Positions 16,211 to 23,613 of a stretch of 64,000 nucleotides of DNA are shown here, one piece after another. The notes beneath the pieces are model-generated. The model was not told the DNA's origin. It saw nothing but the letters and a program-made list of their open reading frames with translations, and did no database searches. The number at the start of each line of letters is the position of its first letter. Position 1 is the first letter of the stretch. This DNA comes from Rhodoluna limnophila (GTDB taxonomy: Bacteria; Actinomycetota; Actinomycetes; Actinomycetales; Microbacteriaceae). Where the stretch lies: positions 930,001-994,000 of the forward strand of contig NZ_CP040509.1 of assembly GCF_005845365.1 (NCBI RefSeq), in the 5' to 3' direction. The position numbers and the translations under genes were made by a program.

Positions 16211-16972
16211 ATGAACCAGCAGGAGAACATTCTTCCCCTATCCGTTTTCATGGATCTTGACCGTTCGGGACCGATTCCTCTCTACTTCCAGGTAGCCCAA
16301 AAAATCGAAGCTGCCATCATGAGTGGCCAGCTAGCGGCTGGTTCACGTCTTGAAAACGAGGTATCCCTAGGCGAGCGACTGGGGCTAAGCCGCCCTACTG
16401 TTCGCCGCGCGATTCAGGACCTAGTCGATAAGGGACTTTTGGTTCGCCGTCGTGGAATCGGAACCCAGGTGGTTCACGGTCAAGTAACTCGAGGCGTTGA
16501 GCTTACCTCCCTCTACGAGGACCTGAGCCGAAGCGGACAGAAGCCTTCGACCAAAATTCTTGACTATAAACTCACCAAGGCCGACGCCAAAATTGCCGAG
16601 AAACTAAACGTTGCCGTAGGCTCACCGGTGCTTTACGTCAAACGTCTACGCTCGGCAGATAAAGTTGCGGTGTCAATTCTCGAAAACTGGCTGCCAGCCG
16701 AATTCACCGACATCACCGAGGCCGACCTGAACGAACACGGTCTATACCAAATCCTTCGCCTACGCGGCGTGACCATCCGGGTTGCTAAACAGAGAATTGG
16801 TGCGCGTAAGGCAAACCAGGCTGAGGCAACCGCACTCGACATTGAGAAGAATGCAGCATTGCTAACCATGGACCGCACCGCCTATGACAACTCTGGCCAC
16901 GCTGTTGAATTTGGTCACCACTGCTACCGCCCAGATCTCTACTCATTCGAAGTAACCCTGGTTGAAAAATAG
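16211..16972 (+). CDS. GntR/HutC-family transcriptional regulator with UTRA domain
   Basis: About 253 residues. The N-terminal winged helix-turn-helix (about 15-80) includes PLYFQVAQKIEAAI, LSRPTVRRAIQDLVDKGLLVRRRG, and the remainder is a UTRA effector-binding domain (SLYEDLSRSGQ, VLYVKRLR, NAALLTMDRTAYD). Such regulators usually sense sugars or sugar phosphates. The ATG at 16211 is chosen because GAGG lies 6 nt before it; in-frame ATG 16205 and TTG 16199 are alternatives. It lies between hisN and the convergent inositol locus, so it may control that locus, but no matching operator was seen there. Confidence 0.85.
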   Translation: MNQQENILPLSVFMDLDRSGPIPLYFQVAQKIEAAIMSGQLAAGSRLENEVSLGERLGLSRPTVRRAIQDLVDKGLLVRRRGIGTQVVHGQVTRGVELTSLYEDLSRSGQKPSTKILDYKLTKADAKIAEKLNVAVGSPVLYVKRLRSADKVAVSILENWLPAEFTDITEADLNEHGLYQILRLRGVTIRVAKQRIGARKANQAEATALDIEKNAALLTMDRTAYDNSGHAVEFGHHCYRPDLYSFEVTLVEK

Positions 16973-16998
16973 AAACCAGCCAACTACGTGTTAAATGA

Positions 16999-17038
16999 GA
17001 AATCGGGCCGATCCCCTTCGGCCCGATTTCTTCTTTTT
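16999..17038 (+). terminator. Intrinsic terminator after the GntR gene
   Basis: A 13-bp perfect stem (GAAATCGGGCCGA / TCGGCCCGATTTC) with loop TCCCCT, followed by TTCTTTTTT. It ends the GntR message. The A-rich 5' arm gives a weak U-tract for the opposite strand too, where the tautomerase gene ends. Confidence 0.85.
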
Positions 17039-17054
17039 TGGCGTAACTCACCGA

Positions 17055-17453
17055 CTACGCGGACGGAACAGCCAACTCCCCAGTTTGATACTGTGCGACG
17101 CCAAACCCGAAGGACCAATCCTGCGGGCCGTTTTCTACATAACCGATAAAAATATCCTCGCCAGCGATCTCAACCTCGGCTAGCTTTTCGGAAATGCGTG
17201 CATACAAAGCCTGCTTTGTTTCATCGCTTCGCCCACGTTGGGTGAAAATCTGAATCATCACAACACCATCAGTACGTTCGAAGCCCAGCCCGGCGTCCTC
17301 AGCGATAATCAGCGTTGGCTGATTGATTATCTGGAAACGATCACGAATAGGAATGCCGTAAACCTCGACAATTGCGGTGTGAATTCCATCGGCAATTGCC
17401 TGTACCTGCTCGGCACTGTATCGCGGATTCAGGTCAATACGGACCAGCGGCAT
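17055..17453 (-). CDS. Tautomerase-superfamily protein (4-oxalocrotonate tautomerase/MIF fold)
   Basis: 132 residues starting MPLVRIDL, which leaves the catalytic amino-terminal Pro after Met removal. A further hallmark is an RFQIINQP segment resembling the tautomerase_2 group. The reaction would be an enol-keto tautomerisation on an unknown substrate. The ATG at 17453 is chosen over an in-frame extension to 17519 because Pro must be residue 2. It lies downstream of the inositol locus in the same direction, about 90 bp after the hydroxypyruvate-isomerase-like gene, so a role with keto-inositol or diketone intermediates is possible but speculative. Confidence 0.8.
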   Translation of the reverse strand: MPLVRIDLNPRYSAEQVQAIADGIHTAIVEVYGIPIRDRFQIINQPTLIIAEDAGLGFERTDGVVMIQIFTQRGRSDETKQALYARISEKLAEVEIAGEDIFIGYVENGPQDWSFGFGVAQYQTGELAVPSA

Positions 17454-17545
17454 GTGGCTCCCCTTCGATAGAAAATTACTTTGTAAGGACATTCTTACAT
17501 AGATTGAAGGGTATGGCAATACTCCCTAGCTTGGGGATTCTTTTG

Positions 17546-18325
17546 TTACTGAGGCGTCAGCAAACGCCTAAATTCTGCCAAGGCATGGCTCAAGTCTGCT
17601 TGCGCCCACCCCTCAAGTGCAACCACTCCGTCGTATCCGATACTCTCCAGTTCGGCCGCAATGCGCGGGTAATAGATCTCTCCCGTTCCTGGCTCACATC
17701 GACCCGGCACGTCAGCTACTTGTATTTCACCGATGTACGGCAGCGCTTCCCTCACGAGTTCAACGAGGTTTCCCTCACCGATTTGAGCGTGGTAAAGATC
17801 CAGGTTCATCTTTAGGTGCTCACTGTTGACCCGCTTTACGAGCTCCATAGTGTCGGCGGCCTTTGCAAAAGGGGTTCCCGGATGGTCAACAGCCAAGTTC
17901 AAATTCTCGAGCGTAAAGACTCGGCCGGCAGATTCGCCAAGCTCAGCGATTCGCTTGAGTGTATCCACGGCCTTTGCCCAGTCGCCTGGAGTCACTTCGG
18001 TTCCCTGACGGATGGCCTGGCCATTCTCATCGAGGCCGGTACCGTGAAGATTTAGACGAGGAGAATCGATTACCTCTGCAGCCTGCAAAGAGAGTTTTGC
18101 TGTCCTAATTAGTTCTGCGGCACCGTCATCGGTAATTAGGTCTCCGGTCAAATATCCGGTCATCGATGAAAATGTGGCGCCAGTCTTTGCCAGTGCATCC
18201 AGGTCCTTATTGGCCCAATTCCAAATCTCAACCAAAAAACCTTCGTCCTTGATGCGATTCACGCGCTCAATAAAAGGTAGCTCTAGAAACAGCATCTCGG
18301 CGGATGCACCCAACTGATACTTCAT
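17546..18325 (-). CDS. Hydroxypyruvate-isomerase-like sugar isomerase/epimerase (AP-endonuclease-2 TIM barrel)
   Basis: 259 residues. It starts at the ATG at 18325 with GGAG 6 nt upstream. The barrel has metal-ligand regions FTLENLN (Glu), MNLDLYHAQIGEG (Asp and His), QVADVPGRCEPGTGEI (the family's V-A-D-x-P-G-R signature) and VALEG. This pattern is that of Hyi/OtnI-type isomerases rather than of IolI. Its promoter region holds a palindrome at 18373-18384, and a terminator separates it from iolG, so it may be expressed separately. In the context it may interconvert an inosose or keto-acid intermediate; this is inference. Confidence 0.75.
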   Translation of the reverse strand: MKYQLGASAEMLFLELPFIERVNRIKDEGFLVEIWNWANKDLDALAKTGATFSSMTGYLTGDLITDDGAAELIRTAKLSLQAAEVIDSPRLNLHGTGLDENGQAIRQGTEVTPGDWAKAVDTLKRIAELGESAGRVFTLENLNLAVDHPGTPFAKAADTMELVKRVNSEHLKMNLDLYHAQIGEGNLVELVREALPYIGEIQVADVPGRCEPGTGEIYYPRIAAELESIGYDGVVALEGWAQADLSHALAEFRRLLTPQ

Positions 18326-18372
18326 GTATTTCTCCACAAATCAAGGCCTCGTTGCCTACTGCCATTCTAGTT

Positions 18373-18384
18373 TGGACCGGTCCA
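18373..18384. promoter_or_regulatory. Palindrome TGGACCGGTCCA with adjacent -10-like box
   Basis: A perfect 12-bp palindrome. On the minus strand it is followed after 3 bp by TAGAAT (about 18365-18370), a good -10 match. It lies between the iolG terminator and the hydroxypyruvate-isomerase-like gene, so it may be an operator in that gene's own promoter. Confidence 0.35.
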
Positions 18385-18419
18385 TCTTATTTCGCCAATT
18401 TGAACCCAAACATAGAAAA

Positions 18420-18446
18420 CCCCCGGGATTTTTCTTATCCCGGGGG
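18420..18446 (-). terminator. Intrinsic terminator after iolG
   Basis: A 10-bp GC-rich stem (CCCCCGGGAT / ATCCCGGGGG), loop of 7, and on the minus strand a TTTTC tract. It lies 15 bp after the iolG stop and separates iolG from the downstream isomerase gene. Confidence 0.85.
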
Positions 18447-18460
18447 CCTCTAATTGACAA

Positions 18461-19471
18461 CTAGTTATAGAACGCCGGCTTGCTCGCGTACTTTGCTTCA
18501 ACGCACTGTCCGGTGTGCAGAGCGTCAAGCCCTGCTTCGACAGCAGCTGCAGCCAAATACCCGTCCCAAGCGCTTGGCCCATCTATTTCGCCACGTTTGG
18601 TTGCATTGACCCAGCGTTGAATCTGTGCATCGTAAGCGGCGGCAAAACGAGTTTTGAAGGACATGTGCTCTTCCGTGGCAATTTGACCTTCGAACCAGGT
18701 ATTCATGCCACTGGTACGACCAATTTCGGCGATGCCATTCTCAAAAACAGCCTCGGTCTTCACCTGGTAACCAAACTTCACAGATACGTTCATCTCTACC
18801 GTGGCCAAAACATCTGACTCCGTGGTCAACAGCACCAAAATAGGGTCGCTGAATCCCTCGTGGTTGTTTGAATTACGCTTCATTGACCTAACCTCGACAC
18901 TCTTGATTGGCGAGTTGGTCAAGAATCGCACGATGTCGATTTCGTGAACGACTGAGTCAAAGATCAACATGTCATTGTGGTAGGACTCCGGAACAGACGG
19001 ATTACGGTGCGCACAGTGAAGCCCGAGAAGTTCCCCTTGCGCCTTGGTTGCAATAAGCTCCCTCAGGCTCTCGTATCCAGCATCAAAGCGACGCATAAAA
19101 CCGATCTGGATTAATTGTTTCCCCGTTGCAATTTCAGCCTCAACCATTCGCAGCGATGAAGCTGAATCTGGAGTCAATGGCTTCTCACACAAGATTGGCA
19201 ACCCTGCGGCTAGCGCTGGCAGGAGCACAGGTTCGTGGAACTGGCCCGGTGTAGCAATAAGTACTGCGTCGATACCGCCAGCGGCAATAGCAGACTCAAT
19301 GTTTGGATACCAAGTGGCATTTGGGGACTCGGCCAGAGCAGCCTTTGCGCGACCTTCGTCAGGCTCGACGACAGCCGCAACCGTAGCTCCGACAATTCGA
19401 TTTTCAATTCGAACAATGTGATCTGCTCCCATTAGGCCCGCGCCGACTACGGCGATTCTTAGTTCAGACAT
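18461..19471 (-). CDS. iolG: myo-Inositol 2-dehydrogenase (Gfo/Idh/MocA family)
   Basis: Oxidises myo-inositol to scyllo-inosose with NAD+, the first catabolic step. The 336-residue protein has the Rossmann motif AVVGAGLMGADH (about 7-18), CEKPLT with the catalytic Lys near residue 96, GFMRRFDAGY, and DSVVHEIDIVRFL (the His-Glu-Ile-Asp segment typical of inositol dehydrogenases). Its gene lies 16 bp after iolE, last in the transporter-iolE-iolG unit, and is closed by a terminator. A related inositol isomer such as scyllo- or chiro-inositol could also be the substrate. Confidence 0.88.
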   Translation of the reverse strand: MSELRIAVVGAGLMGADHIVRIENRIVGATVAAVVEPDEGRAKAALAESPNATWYPNIESAIAAGGIDAVLIATPGQFHEPVLLPALAAGLPILCEKPLTPDSASSLRMVEAEIATGKQLIQIGFMRRFDAGYESLRELIATKAQGELLGLHCAHRNPSVPESYHNDMLIFDSVVHEIDIVRFLTNSPIKSVEVRSMKRNSNNHEGFSDPILVLLTTESDVLATVEMNVSVKFGYQVKTEAVFENGIAEIGRTSGMNTWFEGQIATEEHMSFKTRFAAAYDAQIQRWVNATKRGEIDGPSAWDGYLAAAAVEAGLDALHTGQCVEAKYASKPAFYN

Positions 19472-19486
19472 TTTTCTCTCTCTGGT

Positions 19487-20398
19487 TTAGATGAATCGGG
19501 CCGCGTGCGTGCATGAACCAATATGGTCCCGGGTGCGCTTGGCAATTGGGAATGGGAAGTCGACATCACAGCCGTACATGTCCTGCTCGACAATTGCGAA
19601 CATTTCAGGGTTGATTTCTGCAGCCTTTTCGAGAATTGGTGCAAATTCGGGCACCCCTTCGAACCCAGGCTCAGTCATTACGCCCCTGGCAACTGCGTCA
19701 ACGAATGGCATGTCATTCTTTAGCGCCTCGGCCAAGATATCAGGGTGGACTTGCTTCAAATGGAGGTACCCGATTCGGTCGGGGTACGCGTTCATCAGCT
19801 TGACATTGTCACCTAGGTAATAAGCAAAGTGCCCGGTGTCTAGACAGAGATTTGTGAATTCCTTGTCAGTTTCCTGAAGGAATCTTTCAACCTCAGCGTA
19901 GGTACCAATGTGGCTGTCAGCGTGAGAGTGGAATTGCTGCTTGATGCCATACTCCTCAAGCAATGCCTTGCCCAATTTGTCGTGGCCGGCAGCCAACTTC
20001 TTCCACTGATCGTTGTCCAGCGTTCTTGATTCAAGCACCTCGGCGGTCGCATCAGAGCGCCACAAATCCGGAATCACAACCAGGTGCTCAACACCAAGTT
20101 TTGAAACCAACCCGGCCACATCCAGAGCCTGATCCCAGGCACGCTTCCACTGATCGTCACCCTTATGGAAACCTGTGAATACGGTTCCAGCCGATAACTT
20201 TAGGTCATGCTCAGCCAAGACATCAGCCAATTGGTTTGGGTCGGTTGGCAGATACCCGAACGGGCCAAGCTCAATCCAGTGATAACCAGCTTCCTGGACT
20301 TCATCTAGGAAACGCTCCCATGGAACCTGCTTTGGGTCGTTTGGGAACCACACACCCCAGGAATCAGGGGCAGTTCCAACTCGAATTTGATTTGTCAT
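19487..20398 (-). CDS. iolE: Inosose dehydratase (IolE type TIM barrel)
   Basis: Dehydrates 2-keto-myo-inositol to the diketone substrate of IolD. The 303-residue protein starts with GTAPDSWGVWFPNDP and has WIELGPFGYLPTDP, HSHADSHIGT, LDTGHFAYYLGDN and a C-terminal EQDMYGCD, the pattern of actinobacterial IolE. Metal ligands are expected among these Glu/Asp/His residues. It sits 2 bp after the ABC ATPase gene and 15 bp before iolG, clearly co-transcribed. The separate IolH-type and hydroxypyruvate-isomerase-type barrels in the locus are distinct families. Confidence 0.82.
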   Translation of the reverse strand: MTNQIRVGTAPDSWGVWFPNDPKQVPWERFLDEVQEAGYHWIELGPFGYLPTDPNQLADVLAEHDLKLSAGTVFTGFHKGDDQWKRAWDQALDVAGLVSKLGVEHLVVIPDLWRSDATAEVLESRTLDNDQWKKLAAGHDKLGKALLEEYGIKQQFHSHADSHIGTYAEVERFLQETDKEFTNLCLDTGHFAYYLGDNVKLMNAYPDRIGYLHLKQVHPDILAEALKNDMPFVDAVARGVMTEPGFEGVPEFAPILEKAAEINPEMFAIVEQDMYGCDVDFPFPIAKRTRDHIGSCTHAARFI

Positions 20399-20400
20399 AA

Positions 20401-21177
20401 CTAGTTTCCCTGCATACTCTCGCGGTACTTGCGGATACCCTCGGCGCCGCCGACAACGGCCGCGGTGAGCTCTTCCACTGTGGTGTCTTCACGTCGAACA
20501 TCGAGGATCTTTCGACCATGGTTCATAACGATGTGACGGTCGCAGACCTGGTACGCGTGGTGAAGGTTGTGAGTCACCAGCACAGAACTAACACCCTCAG
20601 TTTTCAATTGACGGAGGTAGTCGAGCAGCGCCTCGGTGGCACGAACTGCCAAAGCAGAAGTTGGCTCATCAAGAATCAATAAACTGCTCTTGAAGTGAAC
20701 CGCACGTGCGATTGCCACCGCCTGGGCCTGGCCACCAGATAGCGAGGCAACAAGCTGCTTCGGCGACTTGATTCCTTCGATGGCAACCACGCTGTCGAGA
20801 ACTTCAGCCGCAATGTCATCCATTTGCTTGATCTTCATCAGACCAAACTTGTTGGTAATCTCGCGACCCATGAAAATGTTTCGCGTAATGGTCATCTGCG
20901 GGACCAACGCTGAGTCCTGGAAAATTGTTTCAACACCGAGACGTTCAGTTTCCTCACGGTTTACGTTGTCAATTTTTTTGCCATCCCAGTAGTAGTTGCC
21001 CGAGGTGGCGTCAACCACTCCAGACATAATTTTTACGAGGGTTGACTTACCCGCTCCGTTGTCGCCCAAAAGGCCAACAACTTCGTTCTTGCCAATTTCA
21101 AACGACACATCGTTTAGAACTGTGTTTGGGCCGTACTTTTTAGTGATGCCTTCGACTCTTAGAAGTGATTCGCTCAT
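20401..21177 (-). CDS. Sugar/polyol ABC transporter ATP-binding protein, single ABC domain
   Basis: 258 residues: Walker A GDNGAGKST (about 38-46), Q-loop FQDSALVPQM, signature SLSGGQAQAVAIARAV, Walker B LLILDEPTSAL, and H-loop VTHNLHH. The CUT2 (ribose-type) class usually has two fused ABC domains of about 500 residues, whereas this protein has one, like the FrcA fructose importer, and would act as a homodimer. The start overlaps the permease stop by 4 bp (ATGA). The context points to inositol uptake. Confidence 0.88.
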   Translation of the reverse strand: MSESLLRVEGITKKYGPNTVLNDVSFEIGKNEVVGLLGDNGAGKSTLVKIMSGVVDATSGNYYWDGKKIDNVNREETERLGVETIFQDSALVPQMTITRNIFMGREITNKFGLMKIKQMDDIAAEVLDSVVAIEGIKSPKQLVASLSGGQAQAVAIARAVHFKSSLLILDEPTSALAVRATEALLDYLRQLKTEGVSSVLVTHNLHHAYQVCDRHIVMNHGRKILDVRREDTTVEELTAAVVGGAEGIRKYRESMQGN

Positions 21178-22271
21178 CGTGCTTTTCCTTCCATGAGCTT
21201 GTTGAATACTGAAGCTATAACAATCGTGATACCCACAAATAGGGTGATGTAGAAGCCCGGGGCCTTACCTAGGATCAAGCCATTCTTGATTAGTTCGATA
21301 AGTGCAGCACCGAAGATGATTCCGATGACGCTACCGCGACCACCATTTAGAGAGGTTCCGCCAACAACCGCGGCTGCGATTGCAAACAATGTAAAGTCTT
21401 CGGTGGCTGTGCCGCCTGGCTGCATTGAAGAGGTTCGAACTGCAATCAAGATCGATGCAAAACCGACAAGTCCTCCGTAAATACCAAAGGCCATCATCTT
21501 GACCTTCTTAGGATTAATGGAGATTGCCTGCGCTGCTGCTGCGTTGCCACCTACTGCGTAAATGTGGTTACCGTAACGGTGACGGTGCATGAAGAACCAT
21601 GCAAGGACTCCGACGACGATCAGCCAAATCAACTGAGAGCGGAACAGCCCGAAGTCGTGTGCGAACAGGAACTCCATGGCTCCCTCGCGGTTTTCTGCAG
21701 AAATGATTGCTGGGGTAGTTCCGTTCATCAGAATCGAAGCACCAGCCCAGAAGAAGCTCATACCCAATGTTGCAATGAACGATGGGATTTTGGTGATCAC
21801 AACGATTGCACCGTTGACCAAAGCAATCGCAACTCCACTGGCGATACCGGCGAGAACACCGACGCCAAGGCCGTATGCTTCAGAGGCCTTGATAAATACG
21901 ATTGCGTTGAAGGTGATTGCAGGGCCGAGCGAGAGATCAAACTCGCCCGCAATCATCAAGATTCCGGCTGCCAGACCAAGGATGGCAAGCACCGGTATGG
22001 CCTGAGAAACAACTCCGGATAAGTTATTTGGGTTTAGGAAAGAAAAACCAGATGGGTTGATGATGGCTGCAGTAACGTAGCCAAAAAGAATTACGGCAAG
22101 CACCACACCGATTTCGAGGGCCCCGCGACCACGCATGAATTGCAGATTGTACTTGAAGGCCTCAAAACCGGTTTTTGGCTTTTGGTCAGAGAGGCGCCGC
22201 ATTTGAATTGCCTCAGTGGCAAGTGGGGCCTGAAAAATCGGCCCTTTACCTGGTTTATTTTCGTTTGACAT
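21174..22271 (-). CDS. CUT2-type ABC transporter permease (inositol uptake)
   Basis: About 365 residues. A cytosolic N-terminal tail of about 60 residues is followed by eight to ten hydrophobic helices, including LAAGILMIAGEFDLSLGP (the BPD_transp_2 signature region) and AVVGGTSLNGGRGSVIGIIFGA. The start is the ATG at 22271 with AGGAAAG about 8 nt upstream; an in-frame extension to 22340 would run into the hairpin spacer. It pairs with the following ATPase by translational coupling and with the binding-protein gene upstream. Confidence 0.88.
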   Translation of the reverse strand: MSNENKPGKGPIFQAPLATEAIQMRRLSDQKPKTGFEAFKYNLQFMRGRGALEIGVVLAVILFGYVTAAIINPSGFSFLNPNNLSGVVSQAIPVLAILGLAAGILMIAGEFDLSLGPAITFNAIVFIKASEAYGLGVGVLAGIASGVAIALVNGAIVVITKIPSFIATLGMSFFWAGASILMNGTTPAIISAENREGAMEFLFAHDFGLFRSQLIWLIVVGVLAWFFMHRHRYGNHIYAVGGNAAAAQAISINPKKVKMMAFGIYGGLVGFASILIAVRTSSMQPGGTATEDFTLFAIAAAVVGGTSLNGGRGSVIGIIFGAALIELIKNGLILGKAPGFYITLFVGITIVIASVFNKLMEGKAR

Positions 22272-22331
22272 TTGTGTTCTTTCCTGTTTCCGAATCATCA
22301 TTGATCGGACAAAACTTTTGAATTTTAGGTT

Positions 22332-22365
22332 TGGGGTCAAGTCACCCGTAGCTGACTTGACCCCA
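22332..22365 (-). other. Intercistronic hairpin between binding-protein and permease genes
   Basis: A 13-bp perfect stem (TGGGGTCAAGTCA / TGACTTGACCCCA) with an 8-nt loop and no U-tract behind it on the minus strand. Such hairpins after binding-protein genes usually stabilise the upstream mRNA or cause partial termination, so the binding protein is made in excess over the membrane parts. The structure is seen directly; the role is inferred. Confidence 0.65.
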
Positions 22366-22389
22366 CCCCTATTGCGCTTGCTTCAATGA

Positions 22390-23430
22390 CTAGAAGCGAA
22401 CACCCTGTAGGTCAGGTGCTTCGATGTTGCCAACGGTGTCCTTGGTGATTAGACCTAGACCACCTGAGTTGATGTTTGCTGCTGAGAAACCGAAGTCAAT
22501 GTTCAGAATGGTCTGCATTACTGACTGGAATCCCTGGATGTAACCCTGCTGGTCCGCGGTGGCCAAGATGACGCCATCCTTTAGACCCTGGACGATCTGC
22601 GGTGCAGTGTCGAATCCGATTACCTTTGCGGTGGTGTTTCCGGCTGCTGCTAGAGCCGCTGGAAGGTTACGGTGAGGGGTTCCACCAACTGGAACGATAA
22701 CCTTCACGTCTGGGTTTGCTACCAACCATGAGGTCAATGCGTCCAGTGCGCCAGCGTCATCGCCACCGGTACGTAGCCACTCTGGCTGCTCAAGAACACC
22801 GATACCGGCTTCTTTTAGCACGTCATACACGCCGCCACCACGCTGAAGCGCGTATGGCTGGTCTGGCTCTTCTGCAGTGATGAGGACCTTGTCGCCCTTA
22901 GCAACCTGGCCTGATGCAAGCAGTGACTTGGCAACGATGGTGCCGACTTCGTAGAAGTCCTGACCAACGAATCCAGAAACACACTCGCCGGCGCTTTCAG
23001 GAGCTGGAACGTTGAATGCAATAACTGGAATACCAGCTGCGTGAGCCTGGCAAGCTACGTCAACCCAAGCTTCACCTTCGTTGAATGGCATAACGATTGC
23101 TGCTGGGCTGGTTGCGATTGCAGTCTGAACTAGGTTCACCATTGCTGCTGAGTCACCCTCAGCGGTCTGGTGAGTGAACTCTAGGTTGCCAAGTGCTGCA
23201 GCGTCCTCGCCACCCTTGAGGATCTGTGCCCAGAAGGCGTCGCCGGCTGGGTTGTAGTAGGTGAAGAAGTAAACGTTGCGGTTTTCTGCGCGCTTGCCGA
23301 AACCTGAGGCTAGGCCTGTGGTCTCTTCGGTGGTCTCTGCAGCAGGTGCAGAACATCCAGCAAGAGCAACTGTCGCTGCACCAAGAATTGCTAGTGCGGC
23401 GATGCTTTTCTTTCTGATAGATAGCTTCAC
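22390..23430 (-). CDS. Sugar/inositol ABC transporter substrate-binding lipoprotein
   Basis: 346 residues. Type II lipoprotein signal: positive N-terminus (RKK), hydrophobic stretch and lipobox LAGC with Cys26. It then has a periplasmic-binding-protein-like (Peripla_BP_4) fold with TYYNPAGDAFWAQILKGGEDAA, VMPFNEGEAWV, GQDFYEVG and FDTAPQIVQGLKDG. The start is the GTG at 23430, with AAAGGA about 9 nt upstream. An out-of-frame ATG lies just before it. It is the first gene of the importer unit, with a LacI-type operator about 135 bp upstream. Confidence 0.9.
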   Translation of the reverse strand: MKLSIRKKSIAALAILGAATVALAGCSAPAAETTEETTGLASGFGKRAENRNVYFFTYYNPAGDAFWAQILKGGEDAAALGNLEFTHQTAEGDSAAMVNLVQTAIATSPAAIVMPFNEGEAWVDVACQAHAAGIPVIAFNVPAPESAGECVSGFVGQDFYEVGTIVAKSLLASGQVAKGDKVLITAEEPDQPYALQRGGGVYDVLKEAGIGVLEQPEWLRTGGDDAGALDALTSWLVANPDVKVIVPVGGTPHRNLPAALAAAGNTTAKVIGFDTAPQIVQGLKDGVILATADQQGYIQGFQSVMQTILNIDFGFSAANINSGGLGLITKDTVGNIEAPDLQGVRF

Positions 23431-23565
23431 TTCATTGTGTCCTTTGTTAGTTGGATGTGGAGATTGATTTCTAGTAAGTAATCGAACCCAGAACGAACTT
23501 AGCGTTAAGAAATACGCCATGTAAGGACAAACAGCAATTTTTTGATAACGAATTAGTAAAGAATT

Positions 23566-23581
23566 ACTAGCACGTGCTAGT
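23566..23581. promoter_or_regulatory. LacI-type operator, site 1
   Basis: A perfect 16-bp palindrome, ACTAGCACGTGCTAGT, upstream of the binding-protein gene and just past the stop of the LacI gene. The even-length palindrome with a central CG is the usual operator form for LacI-family repressors. It probably controls the importer-iolE-iolG unit. Confidence 0.65.
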
Positions 23582-23613
23582 TAATTACCCTCTAATTCTA
23601 GGGTTTTTCGTGG

